A stretch of DNA of 64,000 nt from positions 1 to 64,000 of the forward strand of contig DUNA01000063.1 in NCBI GenBank assembly GCA_012839605.1, written 5' to 3'. This DNA is from Bacteroidales bacterium (GTDB lineage: Bacteria; Bacteroidota; Bacteroidia; Bacteroidales; UBA932). The translations under genes were made by a program, and so were the position numbers. Positions 1 through 7,590 of this stretch are shown here, one piece after another; the stretch's first letter is position 1; every line of letters begins with the position of its first letter. The notes beneath the pieces are model-generated. The model was not told the DNA's origin and did not search any database. It was given only the letters and a program-made list of their open reading frames with translations.

Positions 1-168
1 CTTATCTTTGGTTTGCTGTTAACAGGGTTTTCCGTGAGCCTCAAAGCCCAAGAAACAGTTACAGCCACAGCTTCTGATTGTGAGCTTTTTCATAATTTGG
101 AGTGTTTATTGTTTAAATTATTATTTTTTTATTTTGAAAAATTCCCCCGGAACGCTCCATTCCTATGA
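1..168 (+). pseudogene. Truncated N-terminus of a secreted DUF4402-like protein (left edge)
   Basis: The plus frame from base 1 reads a hydrophobic stretch ending in the signal-peptidase-like SLKAQ and then ETVTATAS. This is the same arrangement as the start of the DUF4402 proteins at 201-710 (SYAQ then SSADGTAS) and 913-1428. Similarity stops at about base 80; after that the frame is AT-rich and runs into the terminator hairpin at 144-183, stopping at 166-168. I read it as a signal peptide plus a few mature residues with the rest of the gene lost. The start lies outside the window. A short real secreted peptide is an alternative. Confidence 0.45.
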
Positions 169-183
169 AAGGAGCGACCGGGG
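144..183 (-). terminator. Rho-independent terminator of the DUF4402 gene at 201-710
   Basis: CCCCGG and CGCTCC pair with GGAGCG and CCGGGG around a 12-nt loop, with a small internal bulge. On the minus strand the stem is followed by a T-rich run (bases 110-143). It lies 17 bp past the stop codon of the minus-strand gene. Confidence 0.8.
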
Positions 184-200
184 AAATATACTGTATTGGA

Positions 201-710
201 TTATTCGTAAGTTACGGTTACATCAAATGTTCCTGTATATTCGCCTACGGCTTGCTCAGCCCCTACATTCAAGGTAGCACCTACCTTGAAGTTTTTAGTT
301 CCTGAAGAAAGTGCGGGAGCGCTTCCAGCGTCATGGTTCCAACCTGTCACTGTCATTTCCTCATCGTCATCATTTTTAATAGTAACAGTTGTGGGAAGTT
401 CAATTTTGAATTTTTGGCTTCCATGACCATCTACTTTAAATTCAGCAACTGACACATTAGTGTTGCCGTTGATTAGCGCAGCTTCATTAGAGGATGATCT
501 TGTTCCAGTGGTTGGCAGTGTTACTGTAAACCCAGCTGTCTGAGATACCATATCACCAAAGTGCAAGTCTGTAACTTTTGATATAGACAAAGCAGTCAAA
601 ATGTTTGCACCGGCAGATGCTGTACCATCGGCGCTGCTTTGTGCGTAAGAAATAGTTGCGAATCCGAAGAGGATTGCTGTGAGTGTAAAAATTTTTAATG
701 TTGTTTTCAT
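201..710 (-). CDS. Secreted DUF4402 family protein
   Basis: 169 aa. A Sec signal peptide (residues 1-23, cleavage after SYA) is followed by a beta-rich, cysteine-free mature domain. The family landmarks are visible: a block with LHFGDM near residue 50, VDG near 93 and a C-terminal block GEYTGTFDVTVTYE. DUF4402 proteins are secreted Bacteroidota and Proteobacteria proteins of unknown function with a fibre-subunit-like feel; that resemblance is an impression, not a demonstrated role. Two intact paralogues (913-1428, 10652-11209) and a truncated one (1-168) lie nearby. The gene has its own promoter and terminator, so it is probably monocistronic. Confidence 0.8.
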   Translation of the reverse strand: MKTTLKIFTLTAILFGFATISYAQSSADGTASAGANILTALSISKVTDLHFGDMVSQTAGFTVTLPTTGTRSSSNEAALINGNTNVSVAEFKVDGHGSQKFKIELPTTVTIKNDDDEEMTVTGWNHDAGSAPALSSGTKNFKVGATLNVGAEQAVGEYTGTFDVTVTYE

Positions 711-775
711 AATGAATGAGAGTATTTAAATGGTTTTTTTACTAAAAAATAATTTCATGATTTTTGAACGCGGTA

Positions 776-783
776 CAAAAGTA
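776..783 (-). promoter_or_regulatory. -7 box (TACTTTTG) of the DUF4402 gene at 201-710
   Basis: On the minus strand this reads TACTTTTG, matching the Bacteroidota -7 consensus TAnnTTTG. No good -33 TTTG is seen at 19-20 bp. It predicts a 5' UTR of about 60 nt. The third intact DUF4402 gene has the identical octamer at 11235-11242. Confidence 0.5.
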
Positions 784-912
784 TGTTGCAGGTACAAGAA
801 ATAAAAACGTTTTCAACATACACGTTGTTTTTTTCAACTAAACGTACATATTGTTCTATTGTCTATTTTGGAAATAGAGGGAAAGGAGTGAGAAAGGAGT
901 GAGATACAGGGG

Positions 913-1428
913 TTAATCGTAAACTACACTTAGTTCGTAAGTGCCGGAATATGTTCCGGATGGGTGGTTATACCACGTGTCTGCGGTAGCTCCTATATAA
1001 ACATATCCTATACCGGAGGAATTTAAAGTAATGCTTTCGGCATTTTTAGTATAGTGAATATTCATGGTGGCGTCTGGACCGTATAGAGTATGACACCAGG
1101 CTGCACAGATAATGTTAACCTTAGCATTGGGGTTTCCTGAAACACGAAACTTACCTGCCGATAGGCCATGTGTAGACAAAACGGTTACATAGCCGGTGTA
1201 GGAAAGCTGTGGGGTTTCTGAAGCGGTAAGTGTAATGGTTCCCGATCCCTTTCCCGCCTGGAAAGCCCCAAAGTAAAGAGGTGTTTCTTGTGTTAGAGTG
1301 AGAGCTGTGTTTACGTTAAGGCTTGCATTAACGGTAACGTTTTGCGTCTGTATCTGTGCTACAGCAGGATGGATTCCCCACAGCAGAAGGGTTAGAAAAA
1401 CGGAAGTTGTTAATACAGTGCCTCTCAT
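913..1428 (-). CDS. Secreted DUF4402 family protein with a cysteine pair
   Basis: 171 aa from the ATG at 1428, which begins a signal peptide (MRGTVLTTSVF to AVAQ). The longer open frame reaching 1731 lies inside the response regulator and is not used. The mature part shows the family blocks LYFGAF and SGTYSGTYELSVVYD. Unlike its two intact paralogues it carries two close cysteines (IICAAWC), which could form a disulfide in the periplasm or on the surface. It is divergent from the response regulator gene, with 43 bp between the two start codons. Function unknown. Confidence 0.78.
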   Translation of the reverse strand: MRGTVLTTSVFLTLLLWGIHPAVAQIQTQNVTVNASLNVNTALTLTQETPLYFGAFQAGKGSGTITLTASETPQLSYTGYVTVLSTHGLSAGKFRVSGNPNAKVNIICAAWCHTLYGPDATMNIHYTKNAESITLNSSGIGYVYIGATADTWYNHPSGTYSGTYELSVVYD

Positions 1429-1458
1429 GATGGGGTAAAGATACATAAAAATATTTTT

Positions 1459-1466
1459 TACATTTG
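1459..1466 (+). promoter_or_regulatory. -7 box (TACATTTG) of the response regulator gene
   Basis: TACATTTG matches TAnnTTTG and ends 5 bp before the ATG at 1472, so transcription should start at or within a few bases of the start codon. No -33 TTTG is present at the usual spacing. Confidence 0.5.
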
Positions 1467-1471
1467 CATGT

Positions 1472-2806
1472 ATGGTTAAAATATTGATCATAGAAGATGA
1501 TGCTGCGTTTAATTCTCTGCTAAAAACCTGGCTTACTAAAGCCGGATACAGAGCGGAAAGCGTGCTCTCTGCAGGAGAGGCCATGAAGGCTGTACAGGCG
1601 GGGGTGTACGATATTATTCTTTCAGACTTGCGTCTTCCGGACACGGAGGGGCTCACACTTTTGAAATGGATACGAGAAACGTCGCCCGACAGCGCTGTAT
1701 TTATTATGACCGGGTATGCAGATATCCACACGGCCGTTCAGGCTATAAGGTTGGGGGCTGCCGATTATTTAGAGAAACCGGTAGATCCGGTGTTGCTGAG
1801 AGAGAAAATTGACGAAATCATCAAGAAAAAAGATCGGCCGCATGAACGCATACCTTTTATTAAAGGAGAGAGTGCTGCTTCTGAGAAGCTGTACGAACAT
1901 ATGATGCTGGTAGCGCCTACCTTTTTATCGGTACTTATTTCCGGTGCCAGCGGTACGGGAAAAGAGTATGTGGCCAATCACATCCATCAAAACAGCTTGC
2001 GACGCGAAGAACCGTTTGTGGCACTCGACTGCGGAGCCATTCCCAGGGACCTGGCGGGAAGCGAATTGTTTGGACACATCAAAGGGTCGTTTACGGGGGC
2101 CATAGGCGATAAAAAGGGAGCCTTTGAAATGGCACACGGCGGGACGTTGTTTTTGGACGAGGTGGGAAACCTTTCTACAGATATTCAGATGCAATTGCTA
2201 CGCGCTTTGCAGGAAGGTGTTATAAAGCCGGTAGGCAGTTCTAAGTTTATTGAAGTAAACATCCGCATCATCACAGCTACCAATGTGGATTTGAAAGAAA
2301 TGATAGAGCAGGGCAAATTCCGGGAAGATTTGTACCACAGGATCAATGAATTTCAGCTGAACATGCCGCTTTTGAAAGACCGCGGACAAGACATTCTGTT
2401 GTTTGCCGAACATTTTCTGGAGTATGCCAACCGCCAAATGAATAAGAAAATTGCAGGATTTGCACCGGAAGCGCAAGAGTTGTTGAAGGTGTACGAGTGG
2501 CGCGGCAACCTTAGAGAACTGCTGAATGTGGTAAAGAGAACGGTGCTGCTGAGCGAAGGCCCTTTGGTGCAGGCGGTTGATTTGCCAGAGGAAATCCGCA
2601 ACATTCCCCTTAAAGGAACGGCACCTGATATAGCACTTGCCGAGGCTGCCGGCCAGGATGCACAAACCTTAAAGGAGCAACATGAACGGCAGATGATTAC
2701 TCAAGCTCTGGCACGTACAAAGAACAATCGTACACGGGCGGCTCGCCTGCTGGGCATTGACCGCAAAACGTTATACAACAAAATGAAGCTTTATAATATG
2801 GAGTAG
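1472..2806 (+). CDS. NtrC-type sigma-54-dependent response regulator
   Basis: 444 aa. A receiver domain (residues 1-120, acidic pair D9/D10, phospho-acceptor D52 in LSDLRLPD, conserved K in LEKPVD) precedes an AAA+ sigma-54 activator domain (Walker A GASGTGKE, GSFTGA in place of the usual GAFTGA loop, Walker B GGTLFLDE). A Fis-type helix-turn-helix is at the C-terminus (NRTRAARLLGIDRKTLYNK). On phosphorylation it should remodel RNA polymerase-sigma-54 from upstream enhancer sites. The histidine kinase at 2771-5299 converges on it and overlaps by 36 bp, so they are almost certainly a cognate pair. Target genes are not known; the GGGGAAT cluster at 5337-5393 is the best candidate site in the window. 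Confidence 0.93.
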   Translation: MVKILIIEDDAAFNSLLKTWLTKAGYRAESVLSAGEAMKAVQAGVYDIILSDLRLPDTEGLTLLKWIRETSPDSAVFIMTGYADIHTAVQAIRLGAADYLEKPVDPVLLREKIDEIIKKKDRPHERIPFIKGESAASEKLYEHMMLVAPTFLSVLISGASGTGKEYVANHIHQNSLRREEPFVALDCGAIPRDLAGSELFGHIKGSFTGAIGDKKGAFEMAHGGTLFLDEVGNLSTDIQMQLLRALQEGVIKPVGSSKFIEVNIRIITATNVDLKEMIEQGKFREDLYHRINEFQLNMPLLKDRGQDILLFAEHFLEYANRQMNKKIAGFAPEAQELLKVYEWRGNLRELLNVVKRTVLLSEGPLVQAVDLPEEIRNIPLKGTAPDIALAEAAGQDAQTLKEQHERQMITQALARTKNNRTRAARLLGIDRKTLYNKMKLYNME

Positions 2807-5299
2807 CTCCCGTGCCCGGTTTATCACGTATTGTGTCTTTTCAACATCTTTGCCACCTGTACGCTCCAAAAAGGCCAGTTGTTCTGCCAAAGGAGAATGC
2901 AATTGGCGGAACATAGGCAGCATTTTATGAGCCAACATTGTAATCTGCACGCTGTCTTTAGCCTTCAGGCTTTTTTCCAGATGAGAAAGACTTTCTAAAG
3001 TAGTTGTATAAAATACCTGCAGCACTTGAGAGACAGATTCCAAATCCGCATCCAACATGCGCCCCATCTCTACCAGAGAGAAGGCTTTGTAAGGCACCAT
3101 GGGGGCAAAATTGTCCAAAGTTGCTTTCAATTGGCTCATTATAAAGGGCTTGGACAAATGGGCCGCAAATCCTTTTTCTATATAATAAGGAGTAGGATGC
3201 ATGCCTTCTGCCGTAACTGCAATTACCGGAGCTTCCAGCTTTGTTCGAATGGCTTCTAAAAGACAAAAACCGTCTTCTTTTGGCATGCGAATATCTGTGA
3301 GAACCAAATCTACACGTACTGTATTGAGTTTTTCCAATGCTTGACGGCACCCTTCTGCTGTTGTTGATAGGTGGCCCAACAGGCGAAGCATTTCTTGAGA
3401 CAAGGCACGTTGCGACGGGTCGTCGTCTACTACTAAAATTCTTAAAGGTGCCGTTTTGTGTGTTTTGAGAACATCGGAATCTGAAGTTGGCCGGGTGGCT
3501 GTCAAATCACTTGGATGTGTATGAGTGCCTTCAAGAGCCGAAACAGGCCGGATGGGAAGGGTAACGCTAAAAGTACTGCCGCCCTCTTTGTTGTCTGTGA
3601 GCGTAAGGCTTCCTTTGAACAAATCTACCGTTCGTTTCACGATGGACAGTCCCAAGCCCATGCCTTCTCTTTCAGGCGAAAGGACATGGTTCAATTGGGT
3701 GAATTCTTCAAAAATAGATTGTCGGGCTTGTGGTGAAATGCCTATTCCCGTATCGTATATTGAAAAAAATAGCTCTTTTTCGTCTGCCGTCACGTAGAGG
3801 TCTATGTGTCCTTTCTCTGTGAATTTCACAGCGTTGGAAAGGATGTTCATCACAATCTGTCGCAAGCGCAAGGGGTCTGTCAATACGTAACAATCCGGGG
3901 AAACGTCTGTTTTTAAATGCAGAGAAAGTCCTTTTTGACCGGCAACAGGCACAAATACGGCCAACGCTTCTTCAAAAAAACGTTTTATAGGGGTAGGTAC
4001 AGGGTTTAGTTGTATTTTTTGTGATTCCAGGCGGTAATACTCCAACAAGTTGGCCAATAGTTCCATGACGTGTTCGGCAGAGTGTATCATGGGACCTACG
4101 TAACTGTTGTCTGAAGATTGGCGCATCAAATCCAGGTAGCCCACAATAGAACTCAAAGGTGCTTTGATGTCGTGGGTAACGGTTAAGAGCAATTTTTCCC
4201 GGCTTTCCATCAGGTCTTCTGCTCGGCTTCTGGCTACTTCCAGGTCTTTCCTGTATTTGCGGCTTTTGTTGACATCTGTAAAAATAAGCAGGGTAAACAG
4301 AAAGATGACAAACAGAGCCGTAGCTCCTAAAATGGAAAGCGACGCACCGGCTTGTTCCAATGATGCCCTCCTGGCTTCAAGCGCTCCGGCCGTAGATTGA
4401 AACCACTCCTTGTTGAGCTCGTCAAGCAGTTTGTTGATTTCCAGATTGAGTGCTCTGTCTGTTTCTATCAATTTTTCTAGCCGTGCACTAATGGCTTTCA
4501 GTTGTGCTTGCCGTTCCGTTTCAACATAGTCCAATACCTCTAAGACGGCTCGTACTACCGTGTCGCGTCTGGCTTCCCTAGAAGGGGCGGTGTCTTGTGC
4601 CGGATGAATGATCCGTACGAGCGAATCTGTGACGGTGCGTCTGATTTGTTTGACTTCCGTTATGCTGTCTTGCATACGCTCCGGAACAAAAGCTTGTCCC
4701 AGCCTTTCAAAAAATGTGAGTTTGGGGCGGTGTACAGCCGTCACGATGGTGTCGTAAATGATTTCTTGTCGAACAACTACAGGGGCAGAGGGGCGGGAGG
4801 TTACCTCTGTGAGTACAGGTCCTCTTGGTACGGGTGGTAATGGAGGGATAGCCCTATCTACTTTTTGAACGACGGCTTCTTGTCGGCTTCGTTTACTCAA
4901 TTCTTGTTGTTGGCGAGCAATGTCCAGAATGTTGGTGTCTCTGTATAATAGCAGGCTGTCTATTTCTCTGATGATTTTCTTTTGTCGCTCTACGGGTGTA
5001 CTTCTGACAAGCGAATCCAGTAACGTGTCTACTTTATGGAGTGCACCTTTATATAAGGTGTAGTTGTCGTCTTTTGGGTCTTGAATAAAACGTGTCCCCA
5101 GCCATTCGGCTTCGTACAACAAAGAGATGGTGTTGCTTATGAGTAAACTCCTCTCTAAAATTTCCTCACGACGGTCTTCGCTTTGAAAAAGAAAAGGATA
5201 CACGTGTTTGTATACATACCATCCCGATCCCAAAGCCAGGGCCAGGAGCAAGAGGTAACTGAAAACAATTTTCAGCTTAAAACGCGCATCTTGTTTCAT
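2771..5299 (-). CDS. Hybrid sensor histidine kinase (HisKA-HATPase-REC-Hpt)
   Basis: 842 aa. Membrane segments lie near residues 9-31 and 320-341, enclosing a roughly 290-residue periplasmic region with coiled-coil-like stretches and a proline-rich linker but no sensor domain I recognise. The cytoplasmic part has HisKA (H376 in VTHDIKAP), HATPase (N485/N489, DTGIG, GMGLGLS), a receiver (D669 in LTDIRMP) and a helical C-terminal domain with H791 in LAHKMLPMF, fitting a degenerate Hpt module. This is a full phosphorelay in one chain, presumably feeding the regulator at 1472-2806. Its last 12 codons are antisense to the end of that gene. Confidence 0.92.
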   Translation of the reverse strand: MKQDARFKLKIVFSYLLLLALALGSGWYVYKHVYPFLFQSEDRREEILERSLLISNTISLLYEAEWLGTRFIQDPKDDNYTLYKGALHKVDTLLDSLVRSTPVERQKKIIREIDSLLLYRDTNILDIARQQQELSKRSRQEAVVQKVDRAIPPLPPVPRGPVLTEVTSRPSAPVVVRQEIIYDTIVTAVHRPKLTFFERLGQAFVPERMQDSITEVKQIRRTVTDSLVRIIHPAQDTAPSREARRDTVVRAVLEVLDYVETERQAQLKAISARLEKLIETDRALNLEINKLLDELNKEWFQSTAGALEARRASLEQAGASLSILGATALFVIFLFTLLIFTDVNKSRKYRKDLEVARSRAEDLMESREKLLLTVTHDIKAPLSSIVGYLDLMRQSSDNSYVGPMIHSAEHVMELLANLLEYYRLESQKIQLNPVPTPIKRFFEEALAVFVPVAGQKGLSLHLKTDVSPDCYVLTDPLRLRQIVMNILSNAVKFTEKGHIDLYVTADEKELFFSIYDTGIGISPQARQSIFEEFTQLNHVLSPEREGMGLGLSIVKRTVDLFKGSLTLTDNKEGGSTFSVTLPIRPVSALEGTHTHPSDLTATRPTSDSDVLKTHKTAPLRILVVDDDPSQRALSQEMLRLLGHLSTTAEGCRQALEKLNTVRVDLVLTDIRMPKEDGFCLLEAIRTKLEAPVIAVTAEGMHPTPYYIEKGFAAHLSKPFIMSQLKATLDNFAPMVPYKAFSLVEMGRMLDADLESVSQVLQVFYTTTLESLSHLEKSLKAKDSVQITMLAHKMLPMFRQLHSPLAEQLAFLERTGGKDVEKTQYVINRARELLHIIKLHFVV

Positions 5300-5303
5300 A
5301 AGA

Positions 5304-5334
5304 CGAAGTTAAAAAGAAATCCCTGTAGCACAAA
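5304..5334 (-). promoter_or_regulatory. Promoter of the hybrid kinase gene
   Basis: Minus strand: TTTG (5334-5331), exactly 19 bp, then TAACTTCG (5311-5304), one base off TAnnTTTG, then 4 bp to the ATG at 5299. The spacing matches the Bacteroidota -33/-7 consensus. The transcript would be leaderless or nearly so. Confidence 0.55.
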
Positions 5335-5336
5335 TC

Positions 5337-5393
5337 GGGGAATAATTCCCCAGCTGGGGAATTGGGTGCCCCGGACTGTTTGTGAGATTCCCC
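5337..5393. promoter_or_regulatory. Cluster of four GGGGAAT half-sites (candidate operator/enhancer)
   Basis: GGGGAAT at 5337-5343, ATTCCCC at 5345-5351, GGGGAAT at 5356-5362 and ATTCCCC at 5387-5393. The first two form a perfect 15-bp palindrome, and a second perfect palindrome (CCCCAGCTGGGG) links half-sites two and three. The cluster starts 2 bp upstream of the -33 element of the kinase promoter, an activator-like position, and also lies 110-190 bp before a possible sigma-54 promoter at 5503. The binding factor is not known; the neighbouring Fis-type regulator is the obvious candidate. Confidence 0.55.
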
Positions 5394-5502
5394 ATACTTT
5401 TGTGAAAAACAGAACATGTTTTTTGCAGTTGTTTTGATATTTTAATGATTAACAAGAAGATAGCCGGGGGCTGTGTGGTGTTTGTCAAAAAAGTAAAAAA
5501 TG

Positions 5503-5517
5503 TGGAACGGTATTTGG
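5503..5517 (+). promoter_or_regulatory. Possible sigma-54 (-24/-12) promoter
   Basis: TGGAAC, five bases, then TTGG. The GG at 5504-5505 and GG at 5516-5517 have exactly the 10-bp spacing of GG-N10-GC, but the -12 element is GG rather than GC. Context supports it: a sigma-54 activator is encoded nearby, a palindrome cluster lies upstream and a terminator downstream. By sequence alone it is weak. Confidence 0.25.
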
Positions 5518-5528
5518 GGATGTAGGTA

Positions 5529-5637
5529 TATAAAAGGTTGTAGTAGTGAGCGCGGACATTTTTTCATGCAAACAAAAGATAGCAAAGCGCGCCACAAAAT
5601 AAAAAGAGGACGGTGTTTTCCGCCCTCTTTTTATTTT
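5529..5637 (+). ncRNA. Hypothetical small RNA between the kinase and cysS
   Basis: If the element at 5503-5517 is a promoter, RNA would start near 5529 and end at the strong hairpin 5596-5637, giving about 110 nt. It contains GCGCG and CGCGC blocks (about 5551 and 5586) that can pair, and no convincing reading frame. The whole 5300-5639 stretch has no other gene. This call is inference from context only. Confidence 0.18.
5596..5637. terminator. Two-way rho-independent terminator after cysS
   Basis: A stem of about 18 pairs with one mismatch: AAAATAAAAAGAGG and CGG pair with CCG and CCTCTTTTTATTTT around a TGTTTT loop. The arms supply T-runs on both strands. It begins 2 bp past the cysS stop codon. 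Confidence 0.85.
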
Positions 5638-5639
5638 GG

Positions 5640-7109
5640 TTACATCTCCCATTCTGTTCCTTGAGGTGTATCTTTTATTTCTATACCCAAGTGGGAAAGT
5701 TTGTCTCTGATAAAATCAGAAGTGCTCCAATCTTTTTCTTCCCTAGCACGCGTTCTGAAATCCAACACCATATCTACAAGGCCTTCCACTACGGGCATTT
5801 GGTTCTGATCTGTTTCTTCCTGAAGTCCTAAAATGCCGTGGACTACACGTTCGTACAGGCGTGTAGCTGTTTCTTTATCAACAGGGGCTATGGCTTTGCC
5901 CGATTGCGCTGCCGTATGGATCCATGAAACAACTTGGAAAAGTTCTGCCAAAGCTATGGGTGTGTTCAAGTCATCACACAGGGCTTTGTATATCCGCTGT
6001 TCTGCTTTTTCCATCAATTCTGCCGGAAGAGCTTTTGCATCTGTCTTGATTTTTTGCAATTGGTCGTACCCTCTGAACAACCTTTTGAGTCCCGTCCCGG
6101 CAGCCACCAAAGCTTGGTCGCTGAAGTCCAAGGGGCCCCTGTAGTGGGCTTGTAAGATAAAAAAACGGACGGTCATGGGATGGAATGCTTGAGAAAGAAG
6201 CTTATGGTTTCCGCTGAACACCTCTTCCAGAGTAATGAAGTTCCCCAAAGACTTCCCCATTTTTTGACCATTTATGGTAATCAAATTGTTATGCATCCAA
6301 TAGCGGATGCTGTCTTTACCACGTGTTACTGTGTTTTGAGCCAATTCGCATTCGTGATGAGGAAACAGCAAGTCCATGCCGCCTCCATGGATATCAAATA
6401 CCTCTCCCAAATATTTGGAGCTCATTACGGAGCATTCCAGGTGCCAGCCCGGGAATCCTTCTCCCCAAGGGGAGGGCCAACGCATGATGTGTTCCGGGTC
6501 TGCTTTTTTCCAAAGGGCAAAATCGTACGGAGAACGCTTGTCTTCACTGCCTTCCAAGTCTCTTGTTTGTACTTGCAGGTCTTCTAAAATTCGGCCTGAT
6601 AGTACTCCGTAGTTGTGCTTTTTGTTGTACGCATCTATATCAAAATAGACAGAGCCATTGACTTCATAAGCCACACCTGCATCAAGAATTTGCTGTACCA
6701 TGGCAATCTGTTCCGTAATATGACCGGAAGCCCGTGGTTCAATAGAAGGCGGCAAGGTGTTGAGTTGTTCCATGGCTTTGTGATACCGGATGGTATAGTG
6801 TTGCACAATTTCCATAGGCTCCAACTTTTCCAAGCGGGCCTTTTTGGCAATTTTGTCTTCCCCTTCATCGGCATCGCTTTCCAGATGGCCCACGTCTGTA
6901 ATATTGCGAACGTAGCGGACTTTGTATCCCAAGTCCTTTAAAAGCCTTACAAAGACATCGTAGACCACTCCGGGACGTGCATGTCCCAGGTGCGGATCTC
7001 CGTACACGGTGGGACCGCAAACGTACAGTCCCACGTGTCCGGGCACTAGTGGCTCAAATTGTTCTTTTTTTCTTGCAAGTGTATTATAAATAAAGATTTT
7101 GTGCGGCAT
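5640..7109 (-). CDS. cysS: Cysteinyl-tRNA synthetase
   Basis: 489 aa class I synthetase that charges tRNA-Cys with cysteine. Visible landmarks are the N-terminal CGPTVYGD with the zinc-ligand cysteine, the HIGH-type motif HLGH in PHLGHARP, the zinc ligands in WHLECSVMS and PHHECELAQ, and the KMSKS-type loop KMGKS. Length is normal for the family. It is monocistronic with a minus-strand -7 box at 7131-7138 and its own terminator. I see no T-box leader upstream. Confidence 0.97.
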   Translation of the reverse strand: MPHKIFIYNTLARKKEQFEPLVPGHVGLYVCGPTVYGDPHLGHARPGVVYDVFVRLLKDLGYKVRYVRNITDVGHLESDADEGEDKIAKKARLEKLEPMEIVQHYTIRYHKAMEQLNTLPPSIEPRASGHITEQIAMVQQILDAGVAYEVNGSVYFDIDAYNKKHNYGVLSGRILEDLQVQTRDLEGSEDKRSPYDFALWKKADPEHIMRWPSPWGEGFPGWHLECSVMSSKYLGEVFDIHGGGMDLLFPHHECELAQNTVTRGKDSIRYWMHNNLITINGQKMGKSLGNFITLEEVFSGNHKLLSQAFHPMTVRFFILQAHYRGPLDFSDQALVAAGTGLKRLFRGYDQLQKIKTDAKALPAELMEKAEQRIYKALCDDLNTPIALAELFQVVSWIHTAAQSGKAIAPVDKETATRLYERVVHGILGLQEETDQNQMPVVEGLVDMVLDFRTRAREEKDWSTSDFIRDKLSHLGIEIKDTPQGTEWEM

Positions 7110-7130
7110 AATCTGTTGTTAGTGAAAGGA

Positions 7131-7138
7131 CAAATGTA
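7131..7138 (-). promoter_or_regulatory. -7 box (TACATTTG) of cysS
   Basis: Minus strand TACATTTG, 21 bp before the cysS start codon. No clear -33 element. Confidence 0.45.
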
Positions 7139-7161
7139 GTGATTTTCTACGGGAATGCTTG

Positions 7162-7494
7162 TTAGTCGGGATTTGCCTCTTTGAGTGTTTGTGCCAAAAT
7201 TTCTTGATAATGTCTTGTTTGACCGTCTTTTTCATACACGTTTGTACGAATACGTCCTGTTATGGAAAGACGGGCTCCTTTTTTCACCTTATCAAAGGGG
7301 AGGATTTCTTTTCCTTCCCACGCTACAATTTTGTGCCATGTGGTCTCTTCTCTCAGCGCTCCATCCGGCAGGCGGATGACTTCTCCCGTAGCTAAGCTGA
7401 AATTCATGACTTTTCTTCCTTCTTCCGATTGTCCAAACCGAGGATCCGCTCCTACGCGCCCCAGCAATTCTACTTTGTTAATTGATAATTCCAT
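7162..7494 (-). CDS. ssb: Single-stranded DNA-binding protein, short form
   Basis: 110 aa from the ATG at 7494 (MELSINKVELLGRVG); the upstream part of the open frame lies beyond the promoter at 7522-7529. It is a single OB fold with the family motifs NKVELLGRVG, FSLAT, TTWHKIVAW and the final strand region TGRIRTNVYEKDGQTRH. It would coat single-stranded DNA in replication and repair. The protein stops at LKEANPD, so the long linker and acidic DDDIPF-type tip that recruits partner proteins in classical SSBs are absent. It may therefore be a secondary paralogue; other ssb genes would lie outside this window. Confidence 0.88.
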   Translation of the reverse strand: MELSINKVELLGRVGADPRFGQSEEGRKVMNFSLATGEVIRLPDGALREETTWHKIVAWEGKEILPFDKVKKGARLSITGRIRTNVYEKDGQTRHYQEILAQTLKEANPD

Positions 7495-7521
7495 ACTTAC
7501 AGGTATTAAAATGTTTGTAGT

Positions 7522-7529
7522 CAAACGTA
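7522..7529 (-). promoter_or_regulatory. -7 box (TACGTTTG) of ssb
   Basis: Minus strand TACGTTTG, 27 bp before the ssb ATG at 7494. It lies inside the longer upstream frame and so supports the shorter start. Confidence 0.45.
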
Positions 7530-7590
7530 ACCTGTCTGTTTGTAAAATTTTGGACAAAAAAGATAAAGGTGCTGTGACGCGTTTTCTTTG

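Noticed and set aside
1468-1479. ATG at 1468 just upstream of the response regulator
   Set aside because: Out of frame; it reads three codons and stops. The receiver domain begins at 1472.
5396-5402. Plus-strand TACTTTTG (5395-5402) as a promoter for a gene in the intergenic region
   Set aside because: The -33 spacing is wrong (12 bp) and only very short frames follow. I kept the region as a possible RNA but not this box.
6900-7160. T-box or other leader controlling cysS
   Set aside because: The promoter lies 21 bp before the start codon, leaving no room for a leader; no T-box motif seen.
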